In this document: in pieces, positions 32,726 through 42,879 of the stretch
Layout of the letters: each line of letters starts with the position of its first letter
Position numbering within the stretch: position 1 is the first letter of the stretch
Source of the DNA: JAGVSZ01 sp019137045
GTDB lineage: Bacteria > Pseudomonadota > Gammaproteobacteria > Burkholderiales > SG8-39
Length of the DNA: 64,000 bases
Assembly (NCBI GenBank): GCA_046347635.1
Contig: JAXMFT010000015.1
Span: 8,468 to 72,467, forward strand
Direction: 5' to 3'
The notes under the pieces: generated by a model
What the model saw: the letters and a program-made list of their open reading frames with translations, nothing else
Databases searched by the model: none
Told to the model about the DNA's origin: nothing
Position numbers and translations under genes: made by a program

Positions 32726-33713
32726 GGTCCGGTGGACGTCGCGAGATCGGCGGCGAGCTCGCCGGGGTGCACGACGGCGGTGCCCAGTTTACCAACCACG
32801 ATGCCGGCCGCGTGATTGGCGACGCGGACCGCCGCGGCGACCGCCGCCCCGCTGCCGAGCATCACGGCCAGCGTGGCGATCACCGTGTCGCCGGCCCCGC
32901 TCACGTCGTAGACCTCCCGCGCCTTCGTAGGCTCGTGCTGGACCGACCCCGCGCGGTACAGGGTCATTCCCTCCTCGGCCCGCGTCACCAGCAGCGCGTC
33001 CAGGCCGAGCTCCGCCCGCAGCCGCTCCGCCCGGACCGCCATGTCGGCCTCGTCCTTCCAGCGTCCCACCACCTCGCGCAGCTCGTTGCGGTTCGGCGTC
33101 ACGACGCTCGCCCCGCGGTAGCGGGCGTAGTCGTCGCCCTTGGGGTCGACGAGCACGGTGCGCCCGCGCGCGCGCGCCGCGGCGATCATGCGCTCGATGT
33201 GCGCGAGACCGCCCTTGCCGTAGTCGGACAGCACGACCACGTCGTAGTTCGCCAGGCTGGCCTCGAACTCCGAGAGCTTGTCCGCGAGCACCTCGTACGA
33301 CGGGGCGGTCTCGAAATCCACGCGCAGGAGCTGCTGCTGGCGCCCGATCACGCGCAGCTTGACCGTGGTCGCGAGCGTCGGGTCGCGATGCAGGCTCGCG
33401 CGCACGCCCTCGGCCCGCACGAGCCGCTCGAGCGCGCTGCCCGGCTCGTCCTCACCGACGACCGACAGCAGCCCGACCGTGGCGCCGAGGGCCGCCGCGT
33501 TGCGGGCGACGTTCGCCGCGCCGCCGGGACGCTCCTCGGTGCGCTCGACGCGCACCACCGGGACCGGCGCCTCCGGCGAGATGCGGCTCACGTCGCCGAA
33601 CCAGTAGCGGTCCAGCATGACGTCGCCGACGACGAGCACGCGCGCGCGCGCGAAGTCGGGCAGGTCCGGCCGCCCGGCCGGCCCCGCGGTTCCAGCGCCG
33701 CGCGACCGCGCCA

Positions 33714-33714
<1 letters not shown>
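32722..33714 (-). CDS. rfaE1: D-glycero-beta-D-manno-heptose-7-phosphate kinase
   Basis: Ribokinase-family sugar kinase of 330 aa, the first domain of the heptose enzyme HldE on its own; the nucleotidyltransferase domain must be elsewhere. Motifs: VGDVMLDRYWFGDVSRISPEAP, ERPGGAANVARNAAALGA and the catalytic VSGAGDTVIATLA. Start ATG at 33714 overlaps the udg stop. Part of the LPS gene group udg-rfaE1-hldD. Confidence 0.92.
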
Positions 33715-35036
<1,322 letters not shown>

Positions 35037-35057
35037 CTGCCTTCCTTCGTGACCGCG

Positions 35058-36233
35058 TCAGGGCGCGAGGTCGAACTCCTCGGTGCGCCGCGGCGGGTAG
35101 GTCTCCCACGCCATGCAGGCCGGGCACTGCCAGTAGAACTGGCGCGCGCGGAAGCCGCAGTTCTCGCAGCGGTAGCGGGCGAGCCGGCGCGTCTGGCCCT
35201 GCACCAGGCTGCGCACGAGCTCGAGGTCGTGGCGCCGGTCGGCGGGCGCGTTCAAGAGCTGCGCCTCGAGCAGCTTGTCCAGGCCGAGCAGCGTCGGATT
35301 GCGCCGCAGCTCGTCGCGCACCAGCGCGTAGGCCGCCTCCGCGCCCTCGGCGTCGAGCGTGGACTGGAACGCCACGTCGAGGAGGTCGAGCGAGGGAGCC
35401 GACGCGAGGTAGCCGCGCAGCAGCGTGCGCCCGCTCGCCGGCTGCCCGAGGGCCTGGAAGCTGCGCAGCAGCCGGTGCGCGACCAGCGAGAGGAACGCGG
35501 GGTTCTGCGTCTCCACGCGCTTCCAGTGCTCGATCGCCTCGTCGTGGCGGCCCGCGGCCGCGGCGAGGTCGCCGAGCTGGATGCTCGCCCGCACGCACTT
35601 GCGGTTCTCACCGAGCGCCTCCTCCAGGTGCGCGCGCGCGTCGTCCGGACGCGAGTGGGTGGCCGCGACCGCCGCCATCTCGCAGCGAAACTCCGCGACC
35701 TCCTTGCGCCAGGACTGCCCGGTTTCCCGCTCCAGGTCGCGCGCCACCCCGCTCGCCTTCTCCCACTCCTTCTCCTGCTGGTAGATCTCGATCAGGCGGC
35801 GCAGCGCCTCGAGCCGCTGCGGCCCCTCGCGCAGCTTGAGGAACGCCTCCTCCGCGCGGTCGAGGAGGCCGGCCTTGAGGTAGTCCTCGCCGAGCTCGAA
35901 CAGCGCCTGGCGCCGCTGCTCGGCCGCGAGGTCGGAGCGCTCCAGCAGGTTCTTGTGCATGCGGATCGCGCGCTCGGTCTCGCCCCGCCGGCGGAACAGG
36001 CTGCCGAGCGCGAAGTGCAGGTCGACCGTCTCGGGATCGACCTTCACCACCTCGATGAACGCCTCGATCGCCTTGTCGGGCTGCTCGTTCAGCAGGAAGT
36101 TCAGGCCGCGGAAGTAGGTGCGCGGGACGCTGCGCGACTCGGTGACGAGGTGCTTGATGTCGATGCGGGCGGCGAGCCAGCCGAGTCCGAAGAAGACCGG
36201 GAACGCGACCAGCCACCAGACCTCGAAGTCCAT
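35058..36233 (-). CDS. lapB: Lipopolysaccharide assembly protein LapB
   Basis: Adaptor that controls LPS synthesis by presenting LpxC to the FtsH protease. The 391-aa protein has one N-terminal membrane helix (about 5-22), an array of TPR repeats (about 35-345) facing the cytoplasm and a rubredoxin-like metal knuckle with Cys356, Cys359, Cys370 and Cys373. All four cysteines are present. Paired with lapA, as in E. coli yciS-yciM. Confidence 0.93.
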   Translation of the reverse strand: MDFEVWWLVAFPVFFGLGWLAARIDIKHLVTESRSVPRTYFRGLNFLLNEQPDKAIEAFIEVVKVDPETVDLHFALGSLFRRRGETERAIRMHKNLLERSDLAAEQRRQALFELGEDYLKAGLLDRAEEAFLKLREGPQRLEALRRLIEIYQQEKEWEKASGVARDLERETGQSWRKEVAEFRCEMAAVAATHSRPDDARAHLEEALGENRKCVRASIQLGDLAAAAGRHDEAIEHWKRVETQNPAFLSLVAHRLLRSFQALGQPASGRTLLRGYLASAPSLDLLDVAFQSTLDAEGAEAAYALVRDELRRNPTLLGLDKLLEAQLLNAPADRRHDLELVRSLVQGQTRRLARYRCENCGFRARQFYWQCPACMAWETYPPRRTEEFDLAP

Positions 36234-36260
36234 GCGTCGCGCCGCTCGCGGCCGGGGCCC

Positions 36261-36578
36261 CTAGGGGCGGGAAGAGACGTCCGGCGCCAGGGTGCGCGCG
36301 GGCTCGCGCGGTGCGCTCTCGAACGCGCGCAGGCGCAGCTCCTTCTGCAGCCCCGCGACCGTGCGGCGCTGGCGCACGAGCGGCGGCACGCACGCCAGCA
36401 CGCCGAAGGCGGCGCCCACCGCGAAGCTCGCCAGCACGACGAAGACGAGCGGCACCTGCCAGGACTGGTCGAAGTAGAACTTGAGCGTGACGGGGTCGGC
36501 GTTCTTGATCGCGAAGAGCAGCGCGACGACGAACACCGCCGCCCACATGAGCGCGGTGAGGAGCCTCACGAAAGCCAT
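36261..36578 (-). CDS. lapA: Lipopolysaccharide assembly protein LapA
   Basis: A 105-aa inner-membrane protein of the LapA (DUF1049) family that works with LapB. Two membrane helices (about 5-25 and 41-65) are separated by NADPVTLKFYFDQSW, the family motif. A short charged cytoplasmic coiled segment follows. It lies between ihfB and lapB. Confidence 0.88.
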   Translation of the reverse strand: MAFVRLLTALMWAAVFVVALLFAIKNADPVTLKFYFDQSWQVPLVFVVLASFAVGAAFGVLACVPPLVRQRRTVAGLQKELRLRAFESAPREPARTLAPDVSSRP

Positions 36579-36603
36579 CTGGCCAGCCCTCCGGCAGGGA
36601 GCG

Positions 36604-36633
36604 GGCCGGCCGCGGCAGCGCCCGCGGCCGGCC
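36604..36633 (-). promoter_or_regulatory. Strong hairpin between ihfB and lapA
   Basis: A perfect 12-bp stem, GGCCGGCCGCGG with its complement, loop of six bases. There is no T-run on either strand, so it is not a classical terminator; it may slow transcription or protect mRNA ends between ihfB and lapA. Confidence 0.5.
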
Positions 36634-36689
36634 GGACTCGGCGGTTGGTGCTCAAGGCCTCGCGCGGGACCGGCGCGGCGCCGCCGCCC

Positions 36690-36998
36690 CTAGCCCGCGT
36701 GCGGCCGCTCGCCCTCGAGCTCGCCGTCGACGCGCTCGCGCAGCTCCTTGCCGGCCTTGAAGTGGGGAACGAACTTCTCGGGCACGTGCACCTTCTCGCC
36801 CGATTTCGGGTTGCGGCCGACGCGCGCCGGGCGATGGTTCAGCCCGAAGCTGCCGAAACCGCGGATCTCGATGCGCTGGCCGCTCACCAGGCTCTGCGTC
36901 ATCGCGTCGAGGACCATCTTCACCGCGTACTCGGCGTCCTTCGCCACGAGCTGCGGATAGCGGCCCGCCAGCCGCGCGATGAGCTCCGACTTCGTCAT
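36690..36998 (-). CDS. ihfB: Integration host factor subunit beta
   Basis: DNA-bending protein of the HU/IHF family, 102 aa; pairs with IHF-alpha (not in the window). MTKSELIARLAGRYP, then IEIRGFGSFGLNHRPARVGRNPKSGEKV with the beta-arm Pro, are the family signatures. The ATG at 36998 is preferred over one 15 bases upstream because MTKSEL is the conserved start. It lies directly after rpsA, the usual proteobacterial order. Confidence 0.95.
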   Translation of the reverse strand: MTKSELIARLAGRYPQLVAKDAEYAVKMVLDAMTQSLVSGQRIEIRGFGSFGLNHRPARVGRNPKSGEKVHVPEKFVPHFKAGKELRERVDGELEGERPHAG

Positions 36999-37028
36999 TG
37001 CCTCCCCCTCCACGAGCGGCCCGGGCGC

Positions 37029-38747
37029 CTAGTCGCGCTGGGCGTTCTTGTTGTCGAGCTTGGCTTTCAGCAGCGCGCCGAGGTTGGTCGAGCCGGAGCT
37101 CGCCGCCGAGGCGCTCTGCAGCTTCGCCATCGCCTCGGTCTCGTCGGCGAGGTCCTTGGCCTTGATGGACAGGTTGATGTTGCGGTTCTTGCGGTCGATG
37201 TTGACCACCATCGCGGTGATCGTGTCGCCTTCCTTGAGGTGCGTGCGCGCGTCCTCGACGCGGTCGCGCGCGACCTCGGATGCGCGCAGGTAGCCCTCGA
37301 TGTCGCCCGCGAGCACGATCACCGCCCCCTTGGCGTCGACGCTCTTCACCGTGCCGGTGACGAGCGCCCCCTTCTCGTGCGTCGCGACGAAGGTGTTGAA
37401 CGGATCGCCCTCGAGCTGCTTGATGCCGAGCGAGATGCGCTCGCGCTCGACGTCGATCGACAGCACCACCGCGTCGAGCTCGTCGCCCTTCTTGTAGTCG
37501 CGCACCGCCTCCTCGCCGGGCTTGTTCCAGGAGAGGTCGGACAGGTGCACCAGCCCGTCGATGCCGCCCGGCAGCCCGATGAAGATGCCGAAGTCGGTGA
37601 TCGACTTGATGACCCCGCGCACCTTCTCGCCCTTGCGGTGGTTCTGCGCGAACTCCTCCCACGGGTTGGGCATGCACTGCTTCATGCCGAGCGAGATGCG
37701 GCGGCGGTCCTCGTCGATCTCGAGGATCATCACCTCCACCTCGTCGCCGAGCTGCACCACCTTGGACGGATGGACGTTCTTGTTGGTCCAGTCCATCTCG
37801 GACACGTGCACCAGGCCCTCGATGCCCGCCTCGATCTCGACGAATGCGCCGTAGTCGGTGAGGTTGGTGACCTTGCCGAACAGGCGCGTGCCGGGCGGAT
37901 AGCGGCGCGAGATGCCGACCCACGGGTCCTCGCCGAGCTGCTTGAGGCCGAGCGAGACGCGGTTCTTCTCCTGGTCGAAGCGCAGCACCTTGGCCTGCAC
38001 CTCGTCTCCGACCGACAGCACCTCGGAGGGGTGCTTCACGCGGCGCCACGCGAGGTCGGTGATGTGCAGCAGCCCGTCGATCCCGCCCAGGTCGACGAAC
38101 GCGCCGTAGTCGGTGATGTTCTTGACGATGCCCTTGACGGTGGTGCCTTCCTGCAGGCTCGCGAGCAGCGCCTCGCGCTCGGCCCCGGCGGTCTGCTCGA
38201 GCACCGCGCGGCGCGAGACGACCACGTTGTTGCGCTTGCGGTCGAGCTTGATGACCTTGAAGTCCATCGACTTGCCTTCGTAGGCCGTCGTGTCCTTCAC
38301 CGGCCGCATGTCCACCAGCGAGCCGGGAAGGAAGGCGCGGATGCCGTTGATCATCACCGTCAGGCCGCCCTTCACCTTGCCGGTGATCACGCCCTGCACC
38401 ACGTCGCCGGACTCGAGCGCCTTCTCCAGGTCGAGCCACGCGGCCAGGCGCTTCGCCTTGTCGCGCGACAGGCGCGTCTCGCCGTAGCCGTCCTCGAGCG
38501 CCTCGATCGCCACCGACACGAAGGCCCCCGGCTGGACGTCCACCTCGCCGCGGTCGCTGCGGAACTCGTCGATCGGGATGTAGCTCTCGCTCTTGAGGCC
38601 GGCGTTGACCACGACGAAGTTCTGGTCGACGCGCACCACCTCCGCGGTGATCACCTCGCCGATGCGCATCTCCTTGCGGTTGAGGCTCTCCTCGAAGAGC
38701 GCAGCGAAACTTTCCTGCGGGGCGACCGCCGGGGAAACTGTAGCCAT
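37029..38747 (-). CDS. rpsA: 30S ribosomal protein S1
   Basis: RNA-binding ribosomal protein of 572 aa with six S1 domains, seen as repeated blocks such as VKNITDYGAFVDLGGIDGLLHITD, VTNLTDYGAFVEIEAGIEGLVHVSE and IKSITDFGIFIGLPGGIDGLVHLSD. It helps mRNA bind the ribosome. Normal length. A promoter embedded in the upstream cmk gene and a leader of about 95 bases between the genes are probably used for its own expression. Confidence 0.97.
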   Translation of the reverse strand: MATVSPAVAPQESFAALFEESLNRKEMRIGEVITAEVVRVDQNFVVVNAGLKSESYIPIDEFRSDRGEVDVQPGAFVSVAIEALEDGYGETRLSRDKAKRLAAWLDLEKALESGDVVQGVITGKVKGGLTVMINGIRAFLPGSLVDMRPVKDTTAYEGKSMDFKVIKLDRKRNNVVVSRRAVLEQTAGAEREALLASLQEGTTVKGIVKNITDYGAFVDLGGIDGLLHITDLAWRRVKHPSEVLSVGDEVQAKVLRFDQEKNRVSLGLKQLGEDPWVGISRRYPPGTRLFGKVTNLTDYGAFVEIEAGIEGLVHVSEMDWTNKNVHPSKVVQLGDEVEVMILEIDEDRRRISLGMKQCMPNPWEEFAQNHRKGEKVRGVIKSITDFGIFIGLPGGIDGLVHLSDLSWNKPGEEAVRDYKKGDELDAVVLSIDVERERISLGIKQLEGDPFNTFVATHEKGALVTGTVKSVDAKGAVIVLAGDIEGYLRASEVARDRVEDARTHLKEGDTITAMVVNIDRKNRNINLSIKAKDLADETEAMAKLQSASAASSGSTNLGALLKAKLDNKNAQRD

Positions 38748-38842
38748 GAGTGACCTGATCCTTCACCCGCGCGCGGGCAGTGCGCCGCGACGGGGCTGGT
38801 TGCGATACGGCGAGCGGGCTCGTCGCCCTCCTCGCCACCCGT

Positions 38843-39505
38843 TCAATCGCTCGCCTCGCGCATCCACGACAGCACGGTCTGCGCCGCCTCCATCGCGGTC
38901 ATGTCCGTGGTGTCGAGGCGGCGCGCGCCGGGGGCCGCACGGAGCGGCGCCACCGCCCGCGCCTCGTCGCGCGCATCGCGCGCGCGCAGGTCGAGCAAAA
39001 GAGTTCGAATGTTAGCAGCGATTCCTTTGTCATTCAACTGCTTATATCGGCGCTCGGCGCGCGCCTCGGGGGTCGCGGTCAGGAAGACCTTCAGCCGCGC
39101 GTCGGGGAACACCACCGAGCCCATGTCGCGCCCCTCGGCGACCAGGCCCGGGGGCTGCCGGAAGGCCCGCTGGCGGTCGAGGAGCGCCGCGCGCACGCCC
39201 GGAACCGCGGCGACGCGGGAGGACGCGACGCTCGTCGCCTCGGTCCGGATCGCCGCGGTCACCTGCGCGCCGTTCAGCCAGACCTCGCCCGCCTCGAAGC
39301 GGGCGCTCAGCCCGGCGGCGACCGCGGCGAGAGCATCCGCGTCGTCGAGGTCGACCCCCTGCCGGGCCGCCGCCAGCGCGACCAGCCGGTAGAGGGCGCC
39401 ACTGTCGAGATAGTGGCAGCCCAGCGCCCGCGCGACCAGCTGCGCCACCGTCCCCTTCCCCGAGGCGGAGGGCCCGTCGATCGCGATCACCGGTACGGGC
39501 GACAC
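38843..39505 (-). CDS. cmk: Cytidylate kinase
   Basis: Phosphorylates CMP and dCMP. The 220-aa protein has the P-loop IDGPSASGKGTV (about 9-20), DSGALYRLVALAA, the GRDMGSVVFPDA loop and ERRYKQLNDKG. Codon use in the last third changes abruptly to AT-rich codons (about 38990-39050), where a promoter for rpsA is embedded. Between aroA and rpsA. Confidence 0.95.
   Translation of the reverse strand: MSPVPVIAIDGPSASGKGTVAQLVARALGCHYLDSGALYRLVALAAARQGVDLDDADALAAVAAGLSARFEAGEVWLNGAQVTAAIRTEATSVASSRVAAVPGVRAALLDRQRAFRQPPGLVAEGRDMGSVVFPDARLKVFLTATPEARAERRYKQLNDKGIAANIRTLLLDLRARDARDEARAVAPLRAAPGARRLDTTDMTAMEAAQTVLSWMREASD
39009..39037 (-). promoter_or_regulatory. Sigma-70 type promoter inside cmk, probably for rpsA
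   Basis: On the minus strand TTGAAT (39032-39037), a 17-base spacer and TAACAT (39009-39014) form a good housekeeping promoter. The coding sequence around it is the only AT-rich stretch in the gene. E. coli also has rpsA promoters inside cmk, so the use is likely conserved. Confidence 0.65.
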
Positions 39506-39517
39506 GGGTCCCGGCGC

Positions 39518-40837
39518 TCAGGCCGCCGCGGTCAGGCGCGCGAGCGCCCGGAAGTAGTCGGGGAAGGTCTTGTTCACGCACGCGGGGTCGTTGATCCGCA
39601 CCGGGACGCCGCCCAGCGCGACGAGCGCGAAGCACATCGCCATCCGGTGGTCGTCGTAGGTGTCGATGACCGCGCCCGGCACGAGCCGGCCGGACGGCGG
39701 CGGCGTGATGCGCAGCGCGTCCGCGCGCTCCTCCACCGCGGCGCCCACCTTCCGCAGCTCGGTCGCCATCGCGGCGAGACGGTCGGTCTCCTTGACGCGC
39801 CAGCTGCCGACGTTGCGGATGACCGACGGCCCGTCCGCGAACAGCGCCAGCACCGCGGCCGTCATCGCCGCGTCCGGAATGTGGTTGAGATCGAGATCGA
39901 TCGGCCGCAGCGGCCGCGCGCCGCGCACCTCGATCCAGTCCTCGCCGAGCGCGACGGCCGCGCCCATCGCCCGGAGCACCTCCACGAAGCGCACGTCGCC
40001 CTGCACGCTCGCGCGTCCGACGCCCTGCACGCGCACCGGTCCCCCGCCGAGCGCGCCCGCGGCGAGAAAGTACGACGCCGACGACGCGTCCCCCTCGACG
40101 TGGATCGTTCCGGGGCTGCGATAGCGGGCGCCGGCCGGCACGCGAAACGTTCCCGCGCCAGCGCGCTCGACCACGACCCCGAAGCGCCGCATCGAATCGA
40201 GCGTGAGCTCGACGTAGGGCTTCGACACCAGCTCGCCCGCGACCTCCACGGCGATCGCCCGCCCGACGAGCGGCAGCGCCAGGAGGAGCGCGGTGAGGAA
40301 CTGGCTCGAGACGTCGCCGCGCACCGGAAGCGAGGTCACGGCGCTGGGATGCGCCGGCCCGATCGCGAGCGGCGGAAAGCCTTCCTTCCCGCAGTAGCGG
40401 ACGTCGGCACCGAGGCAGCGCAGCGCGTCCACCAGGTCGCCGATCGGCCGCTCGTGCATGCGCGCCACCCCGGCGAGGCGATACGTCCCGCCCGCCAGGG
40501 CGAGCACCGCGGTGAGCGGGCGAAACGCGGTGCCGGCGTTGCCGAGAAAGAGCTCGGCACGCTTGACCGGCACTACGCCGGCGCAGCCCCGCACGCGCCA
40601 CCCGCCCGCCGCGCCCGCGCGCGCGCAGTCGATGCCGAGCGCGCGCAGCGCCTCGAGCATGCGCGCGGTGTCGTCGGAGTCGAGCAGCCCGGCGATTGCG
40701 GTCGTGCCCTCGGCCAGCGCGGCGAGGAGCAGCGTCCGGTTCGAGATGCTCTTCGACCCGGGGAGCGGAACCGTGCCCGCGACGCGCGCGACGGGCGCGA
40801 GGTCCAGGTGCTCCGGACGCGCGGCCGGCTGCGCCAT
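39518..40837 (-). CDS. aroA: 3-phosphoshikimate 1-carboxyvinyltransferase (EPSP synthase)
   Basis: Joins shikimate-3-phosphate and PEP in the shikimate pathway. The 439-aa protein shows LPGSKSISNRTLLLAALAEG, the GNAGTAFRPLTAVLALAGG active-site loop, and the end DDHRMAMCFALVALGG. LFLGNAGTAFR is close to the class I consensus LGNAGTAMRP with Phe in place of Met. It follows tyrA by seven bases. Confidence 0.95.
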   Translation of the reverse strand: MAQPAARPEHLDLAPVARVAGTVPLPGSKSISNRTLLLAALAEGTTAIAGLLDSDDTARMLEALRALGIDCARAGAAGGWRVRGCAGVVPVKRAELFLGNAGTAFRPLTAVLALAGGTYRLAGVARMHERPIGDLVDALRCLGADVRYCGKEGFPPLAIGPAHPSAVTSLPVRGDVSSQFLTALLLALPLVGRAIAVEVAGELVSKPYVELTLDSMRRFGVVVERAGAGTFRVPAGARYRSPGTIHVEGDASSASYFLAAGALGGGPVRVQGVGRASVQGDVRFVEVLRAMGAAVALGEDWIEVRGARPLRPIDLDLNHIPDAAMTAAVLALFADGPSVIRNVGSWRVKETDRLAAMATELRKVGAAVEERADALRITPPPSGRLVPGAVIDTYDDHRMAMCFALVALGGVPVRINDPACVNKTFPDYFRALARLTAAA

Positions 40838-40844
40838 CGGCGCC

Positions 40845-41735
40845 TCAGCGGTCCGCGCCGGGCGTGCGCGGCGCCGCGCCCAGGACCTGCCGGGCGGCGC
40901 GCGCCTCCGCGAAGGTGCGCTCGAGCGCCGCCGCGTCGCCCTGCTCCAGCATCGCCCCGAGGCGGGCGAGCGCGTCCTGGTAGCGCCGCAGCTCGCCCAG
41001 GAGCGGCGCCCGGTTGGCGAGGCAGATGTCGCGCCACATCTCGGCGTTGCTCGCGGCGAGGCGCGTGAACTCGCGAAAACCGCTGCCGGCGTGGGCGAGG
41101 ATGCCGCGCGCGTCGGCGCGCTGGGCGATCTCCCGCATGAGCGCGAAGGAGAGGAGGTGCGGCAGGTGGCTCACCGCCGCGAGCACGGCGTCGTGCGCGG
41201 TGGGCGTCATCTCGGTGACGCGCGCGCCGCACGCCTGCCACGCCGCCCGCACGCGCGCGAGCGCGGCCGGCGGGTTCTCGGGCAGCGGCGTGATGATGAC
41301 TTCCCTGCCGCGGTACAGGTCGGCCGCCGCCGCGGCGACGCCGCTCTCGTCGGAGCCCGCGACCGGGTGCGCCGGCACGAACTGCGCGCTGCGTTCGCGC
41401 AGGCCGACGCGGGCCGCGGCGCAGACGTCGGCCTTCGTGCTGCCGCCGTCGGTCACGACCGCCCCGGGCGCGAGGCGCGGCGCGATCTGGGCGAAGATCC
41501 CGGGCATCGCGCCCACCGGGGTCGCGACCAGCACGAAATCGGCCTCCGCCGCCGCGGCGCCGGCGTCCGGCTGCGCCGCATCGATCGCCCCGCGCGCGAG
41601 CGCGCGGCGGACGTTCGCCGGGTCCCGGCCCACGCCGATCACCCGGCGCACGGCGCCGGCCGCCTTGAGCGCGAGCGCGAACGAGCCGCCGATCAGCCCG
41701 ACCCCGATCACCGCGAGGGTGTCGATCGACGTCAC
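40845..41735 (-). CDS. tyrA: Prephenate dehydrogenase
   Basis: Makes 4-hydroxyphenylpyruvate for tyrosine. The 296-aa protein has the NAD loop VIGVGLIGGSFALALKAAG, the FVPAHPVAGSDESGV active-site stretch and THDAVLAAVSHLPHLLSFAL. No chorismate mutase or ACT domain, as usual for this class. Four bases after hisC. Confidence 0.93.
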   Translation of the reverse strand: MTSIDTLAVIGVGLIGGSFALALKAAGAVRRVIGVGRDPANVRRALARGAIDAAQPDAGAAAAEADFVLVATPVGAMPGIFAQIAPRLAPGAVVTDGGSTKADVCAAARVGLRERSAQFVPAHPVAGSDESGVAAAAADLYRGREVIITPLPENPPAALARVRAAWQACGARVTEMTPTAHDAVLAAVSHLPHLLSFALMREIAQRADARGILAHAGSGFREFTRLAASNAEMWRDICLANRAPLLGELRRYQDALARLGAMLEQGDAAALERTFAEARAARQVLGAAPRTPGADR

Positions 41736-41739
41736 GGGC

Positions 41740-42879
41740 TCAGGACGCGCCGAGCGCCGCGGCGAGCGCGGCGAGGAAGCGCTCGTTCTCTTCGGGCAGG
41801 CCGATGGTCACGCGCAGGTGATCGGGCAGCGCGTAGCCGGCGACCGGACGCACGATCACCCCGGCGCGCAGGAGCCGCTGGTACACCGCGCCGGCCCGGC
41901 TCGCGCCGTCCCGGCGCGGGATCTCCACGGTGACGAAGTTGGCGAACGACGGGATCCACGCCAGCCCGAGCCGCGCGAACGCGGCGGTGAGCTGCGCCAT
42001 GCCCGCCTGGTTGAGCTCGCGGCTCGCGCGCAGGAAGGGCTCGTCGTCGAGCGCGGCGATCGCCGCGACTAGCGCGAGATTGTTGACGTTGAACGGCTGG
42101 CGCACGCGGTTCAGCAGGTCGGCGACCGACGGGTCGCAGAGCGCGTAGCCGACGCGCAGGCCGGCGAGCCCGTAGGCCTTCGAGAACGTGCGCGTGATCA
42201 CGAGGTTGCGATGCCGGGCGAGCCACTGCAGGCTGTCGTAGCGCGCCGCGGCCGGCAGGTACTCGTTGTAGGCCTCGTCGAGCACCACGACGACGTCGCC
42301 CGGCACGGCGCGCAGGAAGGCCTCCAGCTCGCCGCCGGTGAGCAGCGTGCCGGTGGGATTGTTCGGGTTCGCGACGAACACGACGCGCGTCTCGGGCGCG
42401 ATCGCCGCGCGCATCGCCGCGAGGTCGTGCCCGTGCTGCCGGGCGGGGACGACGATGCCGCGCGCCCCGCGCGCCTGCGTCGCGAGCGGGTACACCGCAA
42501 AGGCGTGCTGCGAGTACACGGCCGAGCACCCGGGGGCGAGGAACGCCCCGCCCACGAGCTCGAGCACGTCGTTCGAGCCGTTGCCGAGGACGATGTGGTC
42601 CATCGGGATCCCGAGCTTGCCCGAGAGCGCCTTGGCGAGATCGAAGCCGTCCGGGTAGCGCGCGAGCTCGGGCAGCGCCGCCTCGATCGCCGCGCGCGCG
42701 CGCGGCGACAGCCCGAGCGGGTTCTCGTTCGACGCCAGCTTGACGATGCGCGCCTCGTCGAGGCCCATCTCGCGTGCGAGCTCGCTGATCGGCTTGCCCG
42801 GCTGGTAGGGCGCGATGCCGCGCACGTAGGCGGGCGCGCGTTCGCAGGGGTCGGCGGGCGGCGGCGGGACGGTGCTCAT
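41740..42879 (-). CDS. hisC: Histidinol-phosphate aminotransferase
   Basis: PLP aminotransferase of 379 aa. In this cluster it probably also serves as an aromatic or phenylpyruvate aminotransferase, as for other hisC2 copies between pheA and tyrA. Motifs: KLASNENPLGLSPRA, GNGSNDVLELV, ANPNNPTGTLL, DEAYNEYLP and the PLP lysine in TRTFSKAYGLAGLRVGY. The ATG at 42879 overlaps the pheA stop by four bases; a longer open frame upstream is pheA read in the wrong frame. Confidence 0.93.
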   Translation of the reverse strand: MSTVPPPPADPCERAPAYVRGIAPYQPGKPISELAREMGLDEARIVKLASNENPLGLSPRARAAIEAALPELARYPDGFDLAKALSGKLGIPMDHIVLGNGSNDVLELVGGAFLAPGCSAVYSQHAFAVYPLATQARGARGIVVPARQHGHDLAAMRAAIAPETRVVFVANPNNPTGTLLTGGELEAFLRAVPGDVVVVLDEAYNEYLPAAARYDSLQWLARHRNLVITRTFSKAYGLAGLRVGYALCDPSVADLLNRVRQPFNVNNLALVAAIAALDDEPFLRASRELNQAGMAQLTAAFARLGLAWIPSFANFVTVEIPRRDGASRAGAVYQRLLRAGVIVRPVAGYALPDHLRVTIGLPEENERFLAALAAALGAS

